A program made the translations under genes and the position numbers. From JAGNNV01 sp031412915 (GTDB lineage: Bacteria > Acidobacteriota > Vicinamibacteria > Fen-336 > JAGNNV01), in contig JANODX010000123.1 of assembly GCA_031412915.1 (NCBI GenBank), positions 62,001-126,000 on the forward strand: DNA of 64,000 bases, in the 5' to 3' direction. Position 1 is the stretch's first letter, and each line of letters starts with the position of its first letter. Shown here one piece after another: positions 17,373-26,599 of the stretch. Below the pieces are notes generated by a model that saw nothing but the letters and a program-made list of their open reading frames with translations, did not search any database and had not been told where the DNA came from.

Positions 17373-18428
17373 ATGACCGACGCCCCCCTCCCCGTCGCCG
17401 TCGTCAACAGCGTCGCCCCGATCCGCATCTGCGACAACGGGTGCTGGACCGACACCTGGTTCGCGGGCCACGGCCAGGTTTTCAACGTCGCGGTTTCCCC
17501 CGGCGCGGAGGTCCAGATCGCGGTCTATGCCCCTCACGACGGGGCGCCCCGCATCCTTGTCCACGCGGAGGACTTCGGGGAGCGGTACGAGGTGCGGAAC
17601 GAAGCGCCGCCGTGGGGACCCCATCCCCTCCTCGAGGCCGCCATCTCCTACATGAAGGTCCCGCGCCACCTGCGGCTCGAGGTGACGATCCACTCCGAGA
17701 CGCCGCCGGGCGCAGGCACGGGCACCTCGGCCGCGGTCACGGTGGCTCTCCTTGGCGCCCTCGACGCCCTGACGCCGGGGCGCCTCACGCCGCGCCAGGT
17801 CGCCGCCGCCGCTCACCGCGTCGAGACCGAGATGCTCGGCCGGCAGTGCGGCATCCAGGATCAGATCGCCTCCGCCTACGGTGGGATCAACCACATCGAA
17901 ATGTTCGCCTACCCGCAGGCCACGGTTTCACCCGTTCGGGCGCCGGAACCGATCTGGTGGGAGTTCGAGCGGCGCCTCCTTCTCATCTACCTCGGCAAGT
18001 CGCACGACTCTTCGGCCATCCACGAATCGGTCATACGCGCGCTGGAAGACGCGGGGCCCGACTCCGCCGCCATCGCCCTGCTGCGCAGCAAAGCCTCTCG
18101 CTCGCGAGACGCCCTCCTCGCGGGCGACTTCGCTGGCCTCGGCCGGGCCATGACCGAGAGCACGGAAGCGCAGGCGAGACTCCACCCAGCACTCGTCGGC
18201 ACGGAGGCCCGGAAGGTCATCGAGGTCGCGAAGTCGCATGGCGCCCTTGGATGGAAGGTCAACGGTGCGGGGGGCGAGGGCGGCTCGCTCACTCTGCTCT
18301 GCGGCACGAACTCGGCCGCGAAGCGCGCCCTCGTCCGCGATATCGAGCAGGCCCCCGAAGGGTTCCGGAACATTCCGATCCTCCTGAGCCCTCATGGTCT
18401 GCGCGTGTGGCGGCAGGACCTCGGCTGA
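17373..18428 (+). CDS. GHMP-family sugar kinase (HddA / heptose- or fucose-kinase-like)
   Basis: A 351-residue small-molecule kinase. The N-terminal substrate motif APIRICDNGCWTDTWFAGHG resembles D,D-heptose-7-P kinase HddA and related sugar kinases rather than galactokinase. The ATP loop is PPGAGTGTSAAVTVALLG (~110), and the third GHMP motif is KVNGAGGEGGSLTLLC (~295). The likely reaction is phosphorylation of a C1 hydroxyl or similar in a nucleotide-sugar pathway, but the partner isomerase, phosphatase or nucleotidyltransferase genes are not adjacent, so the sugar is open. The product would be cytoplasmic. The 167-bp gap after it shows no gene. Confidence 0.82.
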   Translation: MTDAPLPVAVVNSVAPIRICDNGCWTDTWFAGHGQVFNVAVSPGAEVQIAVYAPHDGAPRILVHAEDFGERYEVRNEAPPWGPHPLLEAAISYMKVPRHLRLEVTIHSETPPGAGTGTSAAVTVALLGALDALTPGRLTPRQVAAAAHRVETEMLGRQCGIQDQIASAYGGINHIEMFAYPQATVSPVRAPEPIWWEFERRLLLIYLGKSHDSSAIHESVIRALEDAGPDSAAIALLRSKASRSRDALLAGDFAGLGRAMTESTEAQARLHPALVGTEARKVIEVAKSHGALGWKVNGAGGEGGSLTLLCGTNSAAKRALVRDIEQAPEGFRNIPILLSPHGLRVWRQDLG

Positions 18429-18595
18429 GGGTCATTCAATGATTGACGGACCGCACAACCTGCGGAAGGTCGGGACGAACTGACGCTCCAGCTGATGGGG
18501 CATTCGCCATCAAGAGATGAGGATCCCCTGGCCGGACAGGGGGTGCGCCTCGGCGAGTCGGGTTAGAGTGTCCGCTCCCGTTGATGGAGGTGACC

Positions 18596-19543
18596 GTGCG
18601 CGAACTCTACCCCGCGATCGAACCGTTCGATGACGGCTTCCTGAGGGTCACGGACCTCCACACCGTCCACTATGAGCAAGTCGGCAACCCGAAGGGGAAG
18701 AAGGCTCTCTTCCTCCATGGCGGGCCCGGCGGCGGGCTCGACCAGGACTACCGGCGCTATTTCGACCCCGCGAAATGGCACCTCACTCTCTACGACCAGC
18801 GCGGCAGCGGCAAGAGCACCCCCAACGCGGAGTTGCGCGAGAACACCACCTGGGACCTCGTAAAAGACGCGGAGCGCATCCGCGAGCGCCTCGGCATCGA
18901 CAAATGGCTCCTCTTCGGCGGCAGCTGGGGCAGCACCCTTGCCCTCGCCTATGCGCAGAAACATCCGGAACGCGTGACCGGCCTCGTGTTGCGCGGCATA
19001 TTCCTCCTGCGCCGGAAGGAGTTGCTGTGGTTCTACCAGGAGGGGGCGAGCTGGCTCTTCCCCGACGCCTGGGACGAGTACCTGAAGCCGATCCCCGAGG
19101 TCGAGCGAGGCGACCTGATGAGTGCTTACTACCGGCGGCTCATCTCGGAGGATAAGGCGGTGCGAAGCACGGCGGCGAAGGCCTGGTCGATCTGGGAAGG
19201 CACGACGAGCAAACTCCACGTCGACCCCGACTATGTCGAGCGCTGCGGAGCCGACGCCTTCGCCGGTGCGTTCGCCCGGATCGAGGCCCACTACTTCGTC
19301 CACGGGGCCTGGCTCAAGAGCGACACCCAACTCCTCGACGACGCCACGAAGATCGCGCACCTGCCGGGCGTGATCGTGCAGGGCCGCTACGACCTGGTGT
19401 GCCCGGCGGCGAGCGCCTGGGCGCTCCACCAGCGGTGGCCGAAGTCGAAGCTCGTGATCGTCCCCGACGCCGGCCACAGTATCAAGGAGCCGGGGATCGT
19501 GAGCGCCCTCGTCCAGGCGACCGACGACTTCGCTAGCCTGTAG
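18596..19543 (+). CDS. pip: Prolyl iminopeptidase (S33 alpha/beta hydrolase)
   Basis: A 315-residue peptidase removing N-terminal proline. The family N-terminus (RELYPAIEPFDDGFLRV) and a GGAGGTGA ribosome binding site ending four bases before GTG 18596 point to that start; ATG 18584 would overlap the site. Motifs: HGGPGGGLDQDYRRYFDP oxyanion loop, YDQRGSGKSTP, nucleophile GGSWGSTLAL (Ser ~105), acid in VQGRYDLVCPA and His in DAGHSIKEPG. All catalytic triad residues are present. It is convergent with the phosphodiesterase gene 21 bp away. Confidence 0.95.
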   Translation: MRELYPAIEPFDDGFLRVTDLHTVHYEQVGNPKGKKALFLHGGPGGGLDQDYRRYFDPAKWHLTLYDQRGSGKSTPNAELRENTTWDLVKDAERIRERLGIDKWLLFGGSWGSTLALAYAQKHPERVTGLVLRGIFLLRRKELLWFYQEGASWLFPDAWDEYLKPIPEVERGDLMSAYYRRLISEDKAVRSTAAKAWSIWEGTTSKLHVDPDYVERCGADAFAGAFARIEAHYFVHGAWLKSDTQLLDDATKIAHLPGVIVQGRYDLVCPAASAWALHQRWPKSKLVIVPDAGHSIKEPGIVSALVQATDDFASL

Positions 19544-19564
19544 GAGACGCTGGGCGCCGCATCC

Positions 19565-20455
19565 TCACCGGGCGAACGCCTCCAGCACCGGCTTACCGGT
19601 GAGGTCTAGGGGAAGGGTAAGGCCGAGGATGAATCCGACGGTCGCGGCCGTGTCCGTGGTCGAGATGGCCCCGGTGAGAGCGTAGGCCTCGCGAATCCTG
19701 GGCCCCGCAATGATCCACGGAATCGACATGTCGAGGCTGTCGTTGGTGCCGTGTCTGGAGGCGTGCCCGCCGTGGTCCGCGGTCAGGATCAACGTCGTGT
19801 TCTCCGGAAGAGCGCGCATGATGCGACCCAGCGCTTCATCGGCCTTCGCGACTCTATCTTTGTAGGTGGTGGACATCCACGCTGTGGCGTGTCCGGAGAG
19901 ATCGACATCGGGGAGATGGACGAAGAGCAGGTCGACGCCGGTGTAGAGCTGCGCCACGGCCTGGTCGGCGACATCCGCGTCCGGGCGCGTGCCCCCCACG
20001 AAGACGTCCATCTCCACGGTGTCCCTGAATGTGTTGAACTTCTCCTTGCCGGCCACCATGGCGCTTCGCAGGCCGGCCTTGCGAGCGACGAGGAAGATCG
20101 TAGGCCCCTTGATGGGGCCGTTCGCGGGAAGGTATTCGTCCCAGGTGACTCCGTGCCTGGCCGGCAGGTAGCCCGTCAGCATCGAAGCATGGGAAGGGAG
20201 TGTGTTCGACGGCGTGATGGTCCGGGCTCGCCAGGTGTAGGCCCCCTTGTTCGCCAACGCGTTCAGGTTCGGGGGGGCAAATTGCTGCACGGCGTCCGGA
20301 CGAAGGCCGTCGATCGACACGACCACGACCTTGGCGGACGGTGGAGGCGTCGGCGCGACCGTCGACGAAGCGACACTCGTGGGGGACGTTGCGCCACCGC
20401 ACGCAACCAGCAGACCCACGAGGGCAACAACGGTAGACCCTGACGCTCGTATCAT
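19565..20455 (-). CDS. Alkaline-phosphatase-fold lipoprotein (nucleotide pyrophosphatase/phosphodiesterase type)
   Basis: Starting at ATG 20455, residues 1-20 form a lipoprotein signal with lipobox LLVAC and a following proline/threonine-rich linker. The enzyme core has VVVVSIDGLRPDAV (first metal site), ITPSNTLPSHASMLTG (Thr/Ser nucleophile region), HLPDVDLSGHATAW and LILTADHGGHASRHG (metal-binding Asp/His). This is the type I phosphodiesterase/nucleotide pyrophosphatase (NPP) pattern. It is likely anchored in the outer or inner membrane facing the periplasm. The substrate is not predictable. About 296 residues. Confidence 0.87.
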   Translation of the reverse strand: MIRASGSTVVALVGLLVACGGATSPTSVASSTVAPTPPPSAKVVVVSIDGLRPDAVQQFAPPNLNALANKGAYTWRARTITPSNTLPSHASMLTGYLPARHGVTWDEYLPANGPIKGPTIFLVARKAGLRSAMVAGKEKFNTFRDTVEMDVFVGGTRPDADVADQAVAQLYTGVDLLFVHLPDVDLSGHATAWMSTTYKDRVAKADEALGRIMRALPENTTLILTADHGGHASRHGTNDSLDMSIPWIIAGPRIREAYALTGAISTTDTAATVGFILGLTLPLDLTGKPVLEAFAR

Positions 20456-20502
20456 GGAATGGTCGGACTGTAACATGGTCGAAGTATTCGACCCGATCCG
20501 GC

Positions 20503-22344
20503 CTACAGCGCGTTCCCGACGGGCGGCAACGGCGTTGCCTTCGGCGGCTCCTCGGTGAAATCCTCACCCGGGTTGATGAACCGGTCGGTCTCGAACTTGT
20601 ACTGCTTGTCGTAAAGCTGAAGGTAGCGGCCGTTCGCGGCGAGCAGTTCCCCGTGTTTGCCTCTCTCCACGATCACGCCGCCCTCGAGAACGAGGATCTG
20701 GTCCGAGCTACGGATCGTTGAGAGCCGGTGGGCGATCACGAACGTGGTGCGGCCGGCGCGCAGGTTCCGGAGGCCGTCCTGGATCATCTCCTCGCTCTCG
20801 CTGTCGAGGCTGGAGGTGGCCTCGTCGAGGATCAGGACGCGAGGATTCGCGAGGATGGCCCTCGCGATCGAGACACGCTGCCGCTGGCCGCCCGAGAGCT
20901 TGATCCCGCGCTCGCCGACCACGGTGTCGTAGCCCCGGGGAAAGGCTTTGATGAACTCGTCGCAGTGGGCCACGCGGCAGGCCTCGATGATCTCCTCGCG
21001 GGAAGCGCCCGGCCGCGCGTATCCGACGTTCTCGACGATCGTGCCGTCGAACAGGAAGTTCTCTTGAAGCACCGAGGCCAGCTGGCTTCGATACTCGCCT
21101 AGCCGAATGTCCGCGAGATCCCGTCCGTCCACCAGAATCCGGCCGGCGCTGGGGCGGTTGAAGGCCATCACGAGGCTGATGAGCGTGCTCTTGCCGGAGC
21201 CGCTCGATCCGACGAGCGCGGTGGTTGTCCCCGAGGCCGCGGTGAACGAAACATGCCTGAGGACGGGCACACCGGGGTTGTACTCGAACGATACGTCCTC
21301 GAAGGCCACGTCGCCCCGGAGCCGTTCGATCGAGACACGACTCGCATCTTCGTCGGTCTCGGTGGGCATGTCGAGAATCTCCCGGATTCGATCGAGCCCG
21401 GCAAAGGCCTCCGTGATCTGGGTGCCGATGGAGGCGATGCTGACGAGGGGTGCGGCCACGAGACCGATGAAGAAGATGTACATGATGAGATCGCCGAGGG
21501 TCATCTGCCCCGCGAGGATGGCCTTGCCGCCGAGCCAGATCATCAGCACGCCGATGATGCCGATGATGACGGTGCTGCCGGCGGTGGTCGCGGAGACGCC
21601 GGTCATCGACTGCGCGATGTTGCGGAACAGGCGATGGGCGCCTTGCGTGAAGACGATCTCCTCCCGCTTCTCCGCGGTGTACGACTTGACCACGCGTATG
21701 CCGCCGAGCGCTTCGGTGAGGCGCCCGATCACGTCCGCGGTGATCTTGCCGCGCTCCTTGAACAGGGGACGCAGCGTGTTGAACGCGTAGGCCATCCCGC
21801 CGCCGAAGGCCGCGAGGACCAGCATCGTCACCACGGTCAGATGCCAGTTCAGCCAGAACAGGACGGCGAGCCCCATGGCCGCGGTGAGGAAGCCGCCCAC
21901 GAGTTGCACCAGCCCGGACCCGACCAGGTTCCGGATCCCTTCGGCGTCGTTCATGATCCTCGAGACGAGGATGCCGGTCTGGGTGGAGTCGAAGTAGCGG
22001 ACGGGCAGGCGCATGACCCGGGCCTGGACGCGCTTGCGCATGTCGGTGATCGCTCGCTGGGCCGCCACCCCCAGGGTCTGCGAGAGCACGAACGATGTCA
22101 CGGCCTGCACGAAGGTCGCAGCACCGGTGGCGAGGGCGATGGGCATGAGCAGGTCGGTGCGGTTCCTGCCGATGACCTCGTCGATGAGCCACTTCGAAGA
22201 CGCGGGGAGCACCAGGCCCGCGACCCGACTGACGAGCATCAAGGCGAGGCCGAGGCTGAGGCGCCGCCGATGCGCCCAGACCAGTTCCCGCGCCTCGCGC
22301 CAGGCGGCCGAACCGGACACGCGCGGCTTCTTCAGTGCACCCAT
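20503..22344 (-). CDS. MsbA-type ABC exporter (fused permease and ATPase)
   Basis: A 613-residue half-transporter: membrane domain with six helices (~30-320), nucleotide-binding domain ~365-590. Walker A is GSSGSGKST, the signature LSGGQRQR, Walker B VLILDEATSS and the H-loop AHRLST. The proline-rich tail (ETPPKATPLPPV-like, ending GNAL) is unusual but short. The family exports lipids, lipid A or drugs as homodimers. The ATG shares one base with the stop of the upstream amidohydrolase gene (TGATG), so both are co-translated; a functional link is not obvious. Confidence 0.92.
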   Translation of the reverse strand: MGALKKPRVSGSAAWREARELVWAHRRRLSLGLALMLVSRVAGLVLPASSKWLIDEVIGRNRTDLLMPIALATGAATFVQAVTSFVLSQTLGVAAQRAITDMRKRVQARVMRLPVRYFDSTQTGILVSRIMNDAEGIRNLVGSGLVQLVGGFLTAAMGLAVLFWLNWHLTVVTMLVLAAFGGGMAYAFNTLRPLFKERGKITADVIGRLTEALGGIRVVKSYTAEKREEIVFTQGAHRLFRNIAQSMTGVSATTAGSTVIIGIIGVLMIWLGGKAILAGQMTLGDLIMYIFFIGLVAAPLVSIASIGTQITEAFAGLDRIREILDMPTETDEDASRVSIERLRGDVAFEDVSFEYNPGVPVLRHVSFTAASGTTTALVGSSGSGKSTLISLVMAFNRPSAGRILVDGRDLADIRLGEYRSQLASVLQENFLFDGTIVENVGYARPGASREEIIEACRVAHCDEFIKAFPRGYDTVVGERGIKLSGGQRQRVSIARAILANPRVLILDEATSSLDSESEEMIQDGLRNLRAGRTTFVIAHRLSTIRSSDQILVLEGGVIVERGKHGELLAANGRYLQLYDKQYKFETDRFINPGEDFTEEPPKATPLPPVGNAL

Positions 22345-23684
22345 CAGGAGGGTCGGGTGGAGGTCTGCTTCGCCCGCTCGTTCCTGAAGACCTTGCCGCC
22401 CTTCATCACGAAGACCGGCTTCTCGGTGGCCCTGATGTCGGCGAGCACGTCGCCTGGAAGAGCCACGATGTCGGCCTGCTTTCCGGCTTCGATGGTTCCC
22501 GTCACCTTGCTCACGCCCAGAAGGGCCGCGGCCGAGGGGCCGGTAAGAAGGGCAGCGCCCGGAGTCATGCCGTGCTCGACCATGAGCGCGTATTCCTCGG
22601 CGTTGCGGCCGTGCGGGCTCACCGCGGTGTCCGTGCCGAAGGCGATCTTCACGCCCATGGCGAGCGCCATCCTGAACGCCGCTGACCGGCCTTCGAGCGC
22701 AGCCTTCGCCTTGGCCGCGATCTCCGGCGGATACTGCCTTGTGGCCTTGCGCCCGCCCGCGTACTCGCCCGCCATCAAGGTGGGCACGAGATACGTACCC
22801 TTCTGTTTCATCATCTGAAGCGCCTCGTCGTCGAGGAAACTGCCGTGCTCGATGGAATCGATGCCCGCGCGGACCGCGACCTTCGCGCCAAGGGCCCCAT
22901 GCGCATGGGCGGCCGTCTTCAGCCCAAGGCGGTGAGCCTCGTCCACCAGCGCGTCCAACTCTGCTTCAGTGAGCTGAGGCGAGTCGACCGCGTCGCCGAG
23001 GGAGAGCACACCGCCGGTCGCGCAGACCTTGATGACGTCCGCGCCGTATTTGTGCTGAATGCGCACCGCGTCGCGGAACTGATCCGGGCCGCTCGCGATC
23101 CCCTCCACGATCCCCGACTCCTTGCCGAAGGCCATGTACGGGAATCCGCCGCTGTCGCAGTGGCCGCCGCGGGCGCCGAGTGAATGCGCGGCGGTGAGGA
23201 TACGCGGACCGGGGACCACCTCCGCGTTGATGGAATTGCGCAGACCGATGTCGATCCAATCGCCCGAACCCACGTTCCGCACGGTGGTGAACCCGGCTTC
23301 GAGCGTCCGCCGCGCGAAGACGGTGGCGCGAATCGCCTGCTCCGGCACGGTCTGCCGGAGGCCGTCAATGGTGTCTCGGTACCAGTTGTCGCTCGACTCG
23401 GCGGTGAGGTGGACGTGCGCATCGATGAAGCCGGGTGCGAGTGTGGCATCGCCGAGATCGATCAGCCGAGCGCCGGCGGGGATGGCCAGGCCCGAGCCCG
23501 CGGCCTTGATCTTCCCGCCTTCGACAATCACCACGCCATTCGCGACCGTCGTCTCGCGGGTGCCGTCGAAGAGGCGCGCGGCCTTGAGCGCAATGATCTC
23601 GGCCCTCGGCCCGGGCGGCGAAACCTGGGCCGAGGTCGTCCAGGGAACGAGAAGAGTGATGCCGAGAGCGATGCGCAGTTTCAT
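22344..23684 (-). CDS. Secreted metal-dependent amidohydrolase (imidazolonepropionase/prolidase-like)
   Basis: A 446-residue protein with signal peptide (MKLRIALGITLLVPWTTSAQ). It has the amidohydrolase-superfamily layout: N-terminal beta-sandwich, GFIDAHVHLTAES with the H-x-H metal site, TVRNVGSGD, AGIDSIEHGSFLDDEAL with metal-binding His, and IAFGTDTAVSPHGRNAEE with the final Asp. Relatives hydrolyse Xaa-Pro dipeptides, carboxyl-terminal amides or isoaspartyl peptides in the periplasm. The carboxylated lysine position appears to lie in ADVIKVCATGG. It is the first gene of a coupled pair with the ABC exporter. Confidence 0.88.
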   Translation of the reverse strand: MKLRIALGITLLVPWTTSAQVSPPGPRAEIIALKAARLFDGTRETTVANGVVIVEGGKIKAAGSGLAIPAGARLIDLGDATLAPGFIDAHVHLTAESSDNWYRDTIDGLRQTVPEQAIRATVFARRTLEAGFTTVRNVGSGDWIDIGLRNSINAEVVPGPRILTAAHSLGARGGHCDSGGFPYMAFGKESGIVEGIASGPDQFRDAVRIQHKYGADVIKVCATGGVLSLGDAVDSPQLTEAELDALVDEAHRLGLKTAAHAHGALGAKVAVRAGIDSIEHGSFLDDEALQMMKQKGTYLVPTLMAGEYAGGRKATRQYPPEIAAKAKAALEGRSAAFRMALAMGVKIAFGTDTAVSPHGRNAEEYALMVEHGMTPGAALLTGPSAAALLGVSKVTGTIEAGKQADIVALPGDVLADIRATEKPVFVMKGGKVFRNERAKQTSTRPS

Positions 23685-23748
23685 GTGCGGAACTCTACCC
23701 GCAGCCCTGCGGTGATCCGGCAGGCCGGCTCATCAGGGCGGCGGCCGA

Positions 23749-24165
23749 TCAGTGAACCCGGGCTTCCCTGATCAGCATGTGGCCAACCAGTCTTCCGCTC
23801 TCGATCTTCTGGGTGGTGCGCACCCGAAGGTCGCGGCCGAGAAGCGTGATGAGAGATGCGTAGGAGACCTCGGGATGGTCCGGGTCCTTCCAGACCGAGA
23901 CGATGTGCGAGCCGTCGAGATCGCGAGCGTGGCCGATAACGTGGGGATGCTGGTGGTGCAGGACACCTTCGGCATCGAAGGTTCCGAAGAACTCGCTCTC
24001 CGCGGCCCGGCCGTCCGGCCAGGCGCGCGTGGTGGTCTGAATCCAGCGGTCGCCTTCGCGCCGAGAGGTCACGGTGGCCTCGAAGCGGTCGATCTCACGG
24101 CCATGGCCGTCGATCACCACATGAGTGCCGCACCAGACGCCGACATGGTCATCGAACAGACCCAT
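23749..24165 (-). CDS. Conserved hypothetical protein (lipocalin-like fold suspected)
   Basis: A 138-residue protein starting at ATG 24165. It reads as repeating beta strands: FDDHVGVWCGTHVVIDGHG, DRFEATVTSRREGDRWIQTT, SEFFGTFDAEGVLHHQH, IVSVWKDPDHPEVSYAS, RDLRVRTTQKIESGRLVGH. This pattern resembles small calycin/lipocalin-like proteins such as DUF3598, but I cannot identify the family. No signal peptide or catalytic motif is evident. It lies between the amidohydrolase and beta-galactosidase genes on the same strand. Confidence 0.65.
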   Translation of the reverse strand: MGLFDDHVGVWCGTHVVIDGHGREIDRFEATVTSRREGDRWIQTTTRAWPDGRAAESEFFGTFDAEGVLHHQHPHVIGHARDLDGSHIVSVWKDPDHPEVSYASLITLLGRDLRVRTTQKIESGRLVGHMLIREARVH

Positions 24166-24244
24166 AAGGAACCTGCCTTGTCTTTCCTCGTCAATCCTCC
24201 TCCTAGAACGCGCCCAGCGCAAGTGGAGCGACGAAAGAAGGAGA

Positions 24245-26353
24245 TCATGGCCTTCTGTCTTTCCAGACCAGGACGCGGGCGGGCTCCAGGGGGTTAGTCC
24301 CCACCAGTATCCGGCTGGCTTGCCCCGTGGCGAGGCTGACCGGGGACGCGGAGTAGTTGACCCCCACGAAGAAGCCGTCCCGCCATTCCACGTAGACACC
24401 TCGGGGGAGATCTTCGATGGGCACCTGCGCCCGCTCGTAAACCTGGCGGACCAGACCGCGCTCCAGTGTGCCGTCCAGGGTCTCGACCCCGATGTAGGTG
24501 ACCGTGCCCTTGCCCAGGCGCCGCGTCACCGCGGCGGAGGCGCCGGCGTAGAACTGATCGGTGTAGGTGGCGAGGGACGTGGCTTCGGAGTTGGGGCGAA
24601 GCAGGTCGGCCCAGGCGCGCCAGAGGAAGGGGACGCCCCCCATCGAGACAACGCCATTGGTATCTCCGGGCAGGGTGTCGATGCCTTCCAGGCGAGCCCG
24701 AAGCAGCGGCTCCAGGCGCGCACCCAGGGGCACTTCCGGAAAGTGTCCATCCGCGTCTTTCTGCGCGGTGCGGGAGGTGAGGATCAAATGCCCGCCCCCC
24801 TGGACGTAGCGGGTCCACTTCTCGATGAGACCCGAGGAGGCCATTTGATAGGCCGGGGCGACCAGGAAGGGGTAGGCGCTGAAGTCATCCCCCTCGGCAA
24901 TGAAGTCCAGGGGCGCGCCGGTGGATTTCACCGCGGTGGAATAGAAGTTACGGTGGCGCCAGGTTGACCAGTGCTCGCCCTGCTTCTGGAGGTCCAGGTC
25001 CCACATGCCGTCGTGACTCCATAGAAGGGCGGTGCGGCGAGCGGTGAGGGCCTTGGGAAGCGTAGCCTTGGGGTCGTAGTTGGCTTTCAGGGATTGAATC
25101 TCCGCCTGGGCCTGTACGAATTCCTTTCCGCCCTGGGACAGGGTTAGTCCATCCAGACCGACGATGCCCTCGTGGTACATCTCGCTGCCGAAACGCGGCT
25201 GCCGGTAGCGGTAGGTGCAGACGAAGGAAGAGCCGGCGGCGAAGGCATGCCACAGCCACATGTGGATCGCCCCCGGTTCGGGCTTGGGGTTAGTGGCGGC
25301 CCAATTGACCTGGCCAGGCTGCAACTCCATCACTCCCGTGACTCCGGCGATTGACCGGAAGTAGTCCCCCGCCTCCATCAGGCGGTAGGGGTTGCCGTAG
25401 CGGAAGGTTGGACCGCCAAGGAAATTGGCCCCCGCCACGGGGTACATCGTGAAAGTCGGAAAGTCCAGGGCCGTGGTGCGCCGGGGGTCGCTCGCCTGCG
25501 TGGCGTTCATGTAGTTCGAGGTCACCCACTGTTCGGGACGGATGTGCGGGCGAAGGATCCTGGCCTGCCGATCCAGGAAGGCGGTCTGCGTATCCGCGGT
25601 GAAGCGCTGGAAATCCAGGAGGGCGTGCGGGCTCAGTTTGTCTTCGCCGTTCATGGTCGGGTTGGGCGGATTCACCTGTTCGAAACGCGCGAAGCGCAGA
25701 CTCCAGAAACTGCCGCCCCAGGCCTCGTTCAATTTCTCGATGCTTCCATACCGCTTGCCCAGCCAGGCCTGGAAGGCCGTGCGCGCGGAGGGGCTGTAGT
25801 CCGGGGTCGACTCCGGCTCGTTGTCGATCTGGAAGCCCCATACCCGAGGGTCCTTCCCGTAACGGCGGGCCATTTCCGTGACAATCCGATCGACATAAAA
25901 GAGGAGGCGGGAGTTGGAGAGTGACCCATTCGCACGAGTGCCGTGCTCTCGCCTTCGGCCGTCGGGGCCGGTGAGCAGGATCTCCGGATGCTTTTCCGTC
26001 ATCCAGGCCGGAGGCGCTGCGGAGGGCGTGCACAGGATCACCTTGAGCCCGGACTTGTGGGCCAGGGCGATGGCTTCGTCCAGCCAGGCGAAGTCGAAAC
26101 GCCCCTCTTCGGGCTCCAGGTAGGTCCACGCGAATTCAGCGTAGTGCGTGAACGAAAAGCCCAGTCGTCCGATGTTCTGCAGGTCCCTTGACCATTGGTC
26201 GCGCGGCCACTGCTCGGGGTAGTAGTAGACCCCGACCTCCATGAGATTGGCCTTGGGGAAGAACTTCTGAGACGGCTTTTCTGCGAGTGCGGACGATGAT
26301 GGGGAGAGCAGGAGCCAGATGGAAAACGCGATGCCGGAAGTTGTGCGATTCAT
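24245..26353 (-). CDS. Secreted beta-galactosidase, GH42 family
   Basis: About 702 residues from ATG 26353 (an ATG at 26371 lacks a ribosome binding site). A signal peptide (~1-25, IAFSIWLLLSPSSSALA) sends it to the periplasm or outside. The GH42 opening is VGVYYYPEQWPRDQWSRDL; the acid/base is in VWGFQIDNEPES (~155) and the nucleophile probably in GVMELQPGQVNWA (~310). A beta-galactosidase trimerisation-like domain and a short C-terminal beta domain follow. It probably releases galactose from plant or glycan galactosides. The gene is divergent from galK-galT, which would process the galactose, so the locus is a compact galactoside utilisation unit. Confidence 0.92.
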   Translation of the reverse strand: MNRTTSGIAFSIWLLLSPSSSALAEKPSQKFFPKANLMEVGVYYYPEQWPRDQWSRDLQNIGRLGFSFTHYAEFAWTYLEPEEGRFDFAWLDEAIALAHKSGLKVILCTPSAAPPAWMTEKHPEILLTGPDGRRREHGTRANGSLSNSRLLFYVDRIVTEMARRYGKDPRVWGFQIDNEPESTPDYSPSARTAFQAWLGKRYGSIEKLNEAWGGSFWSLRFARFEQVNPPNPTMNGEDKLSPHALLDFQRFTADTQTAFLDRQARILRPHIRPEQWVTSNYMNATQASDPRRTTALDFPTFTMYPVAGANFLGGPTFRYGNPYRLMEAGDYFRSIAGVTGVMELQPGQVNWAATNPKPEPGAIHMWLWHAFAAGSSFVCTYRYRQPRFGSEMYHEGIVGLDGLTLSQGGKEFVQAQAEIQSLKANYDPKATLPKALTARRTALLWSHDGMWDLDLQKQGEHWSTWRHRNFYSTAVKSTGAPLDFIAEGDDFSAYPFLVAPAYQMASSGLIEKWTRYVQGGGHLILTSRTAQKDADGHFPEVPLGARLEPLLRARLEGIDTLPGDTNGVVSMGGVPFLWRAWADLLRPNSEATSLATYTDQFYAGASAAVTRRLGKGTVTYIGVETLDGTLERGLVRQVYERAQVPIEDLPRGVYVEWRDGFFVGVNYSASPVSLATGQASRILVGTNPLEPARVLVWKDRRP

Positions 26354-26372
26354 GTCAACCCCATTCATCATT

Positions 26373-26407
26373 GATTAAAGATTAATGATTAATGATCAAT
26401 GACCAAT
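26373..26407. repeat. Five tandem heptamers of GATTAAT type upstream of the beta-galactosidase gene
   Basis: Consecutive units read GATTAAA, GATTAAT, GATTAAT, GATCAAT, GACCAAT. The tract is strongly AT-rich in a GC-rich chromosome and lies 20 bp before the GH42 start in the intergenic region shared with galK. It may be a promoter/operator tract with helically phased or cooperative sites, or a simple slippage repeat. The remainder of the gap to 26599 shows no gene. Confidence 0.7.
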
Positions 26408-26599
26408 AATCTAACTCGCGCAGGCAAACAGTCAGGGTTACGGCGATCGATCCATCGGAGCGTCGCGAGAAGGGTGAGACAAGGCCGCCGCATCGCGCCA
26501 ACCACAGGCCAACCCTATCGTAAAGACAGCCGACCTGGTGCAATCGCCTATCATCCTTCACACAGTTGATGCTGATCTTCGGCCTTCGAGCCCCCTCCC

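Noticed and set aside
14450..18442. A 1330-codon open frame on the plus strand across the Rieske, DMT and CDF genes
   Set aside because: It is antisense to three well-supported genes with clear motifs; long antisense frames are expected in GC-rich DNA. Its translation is Arg/His/Gly-rich with no domain.
18429..18595. Possible small gene or mobile remnant between the GHMP kinase and pip genes
   Set aside because: No frame with a start, ribosome binding site and sensible product; nothing recognisable.
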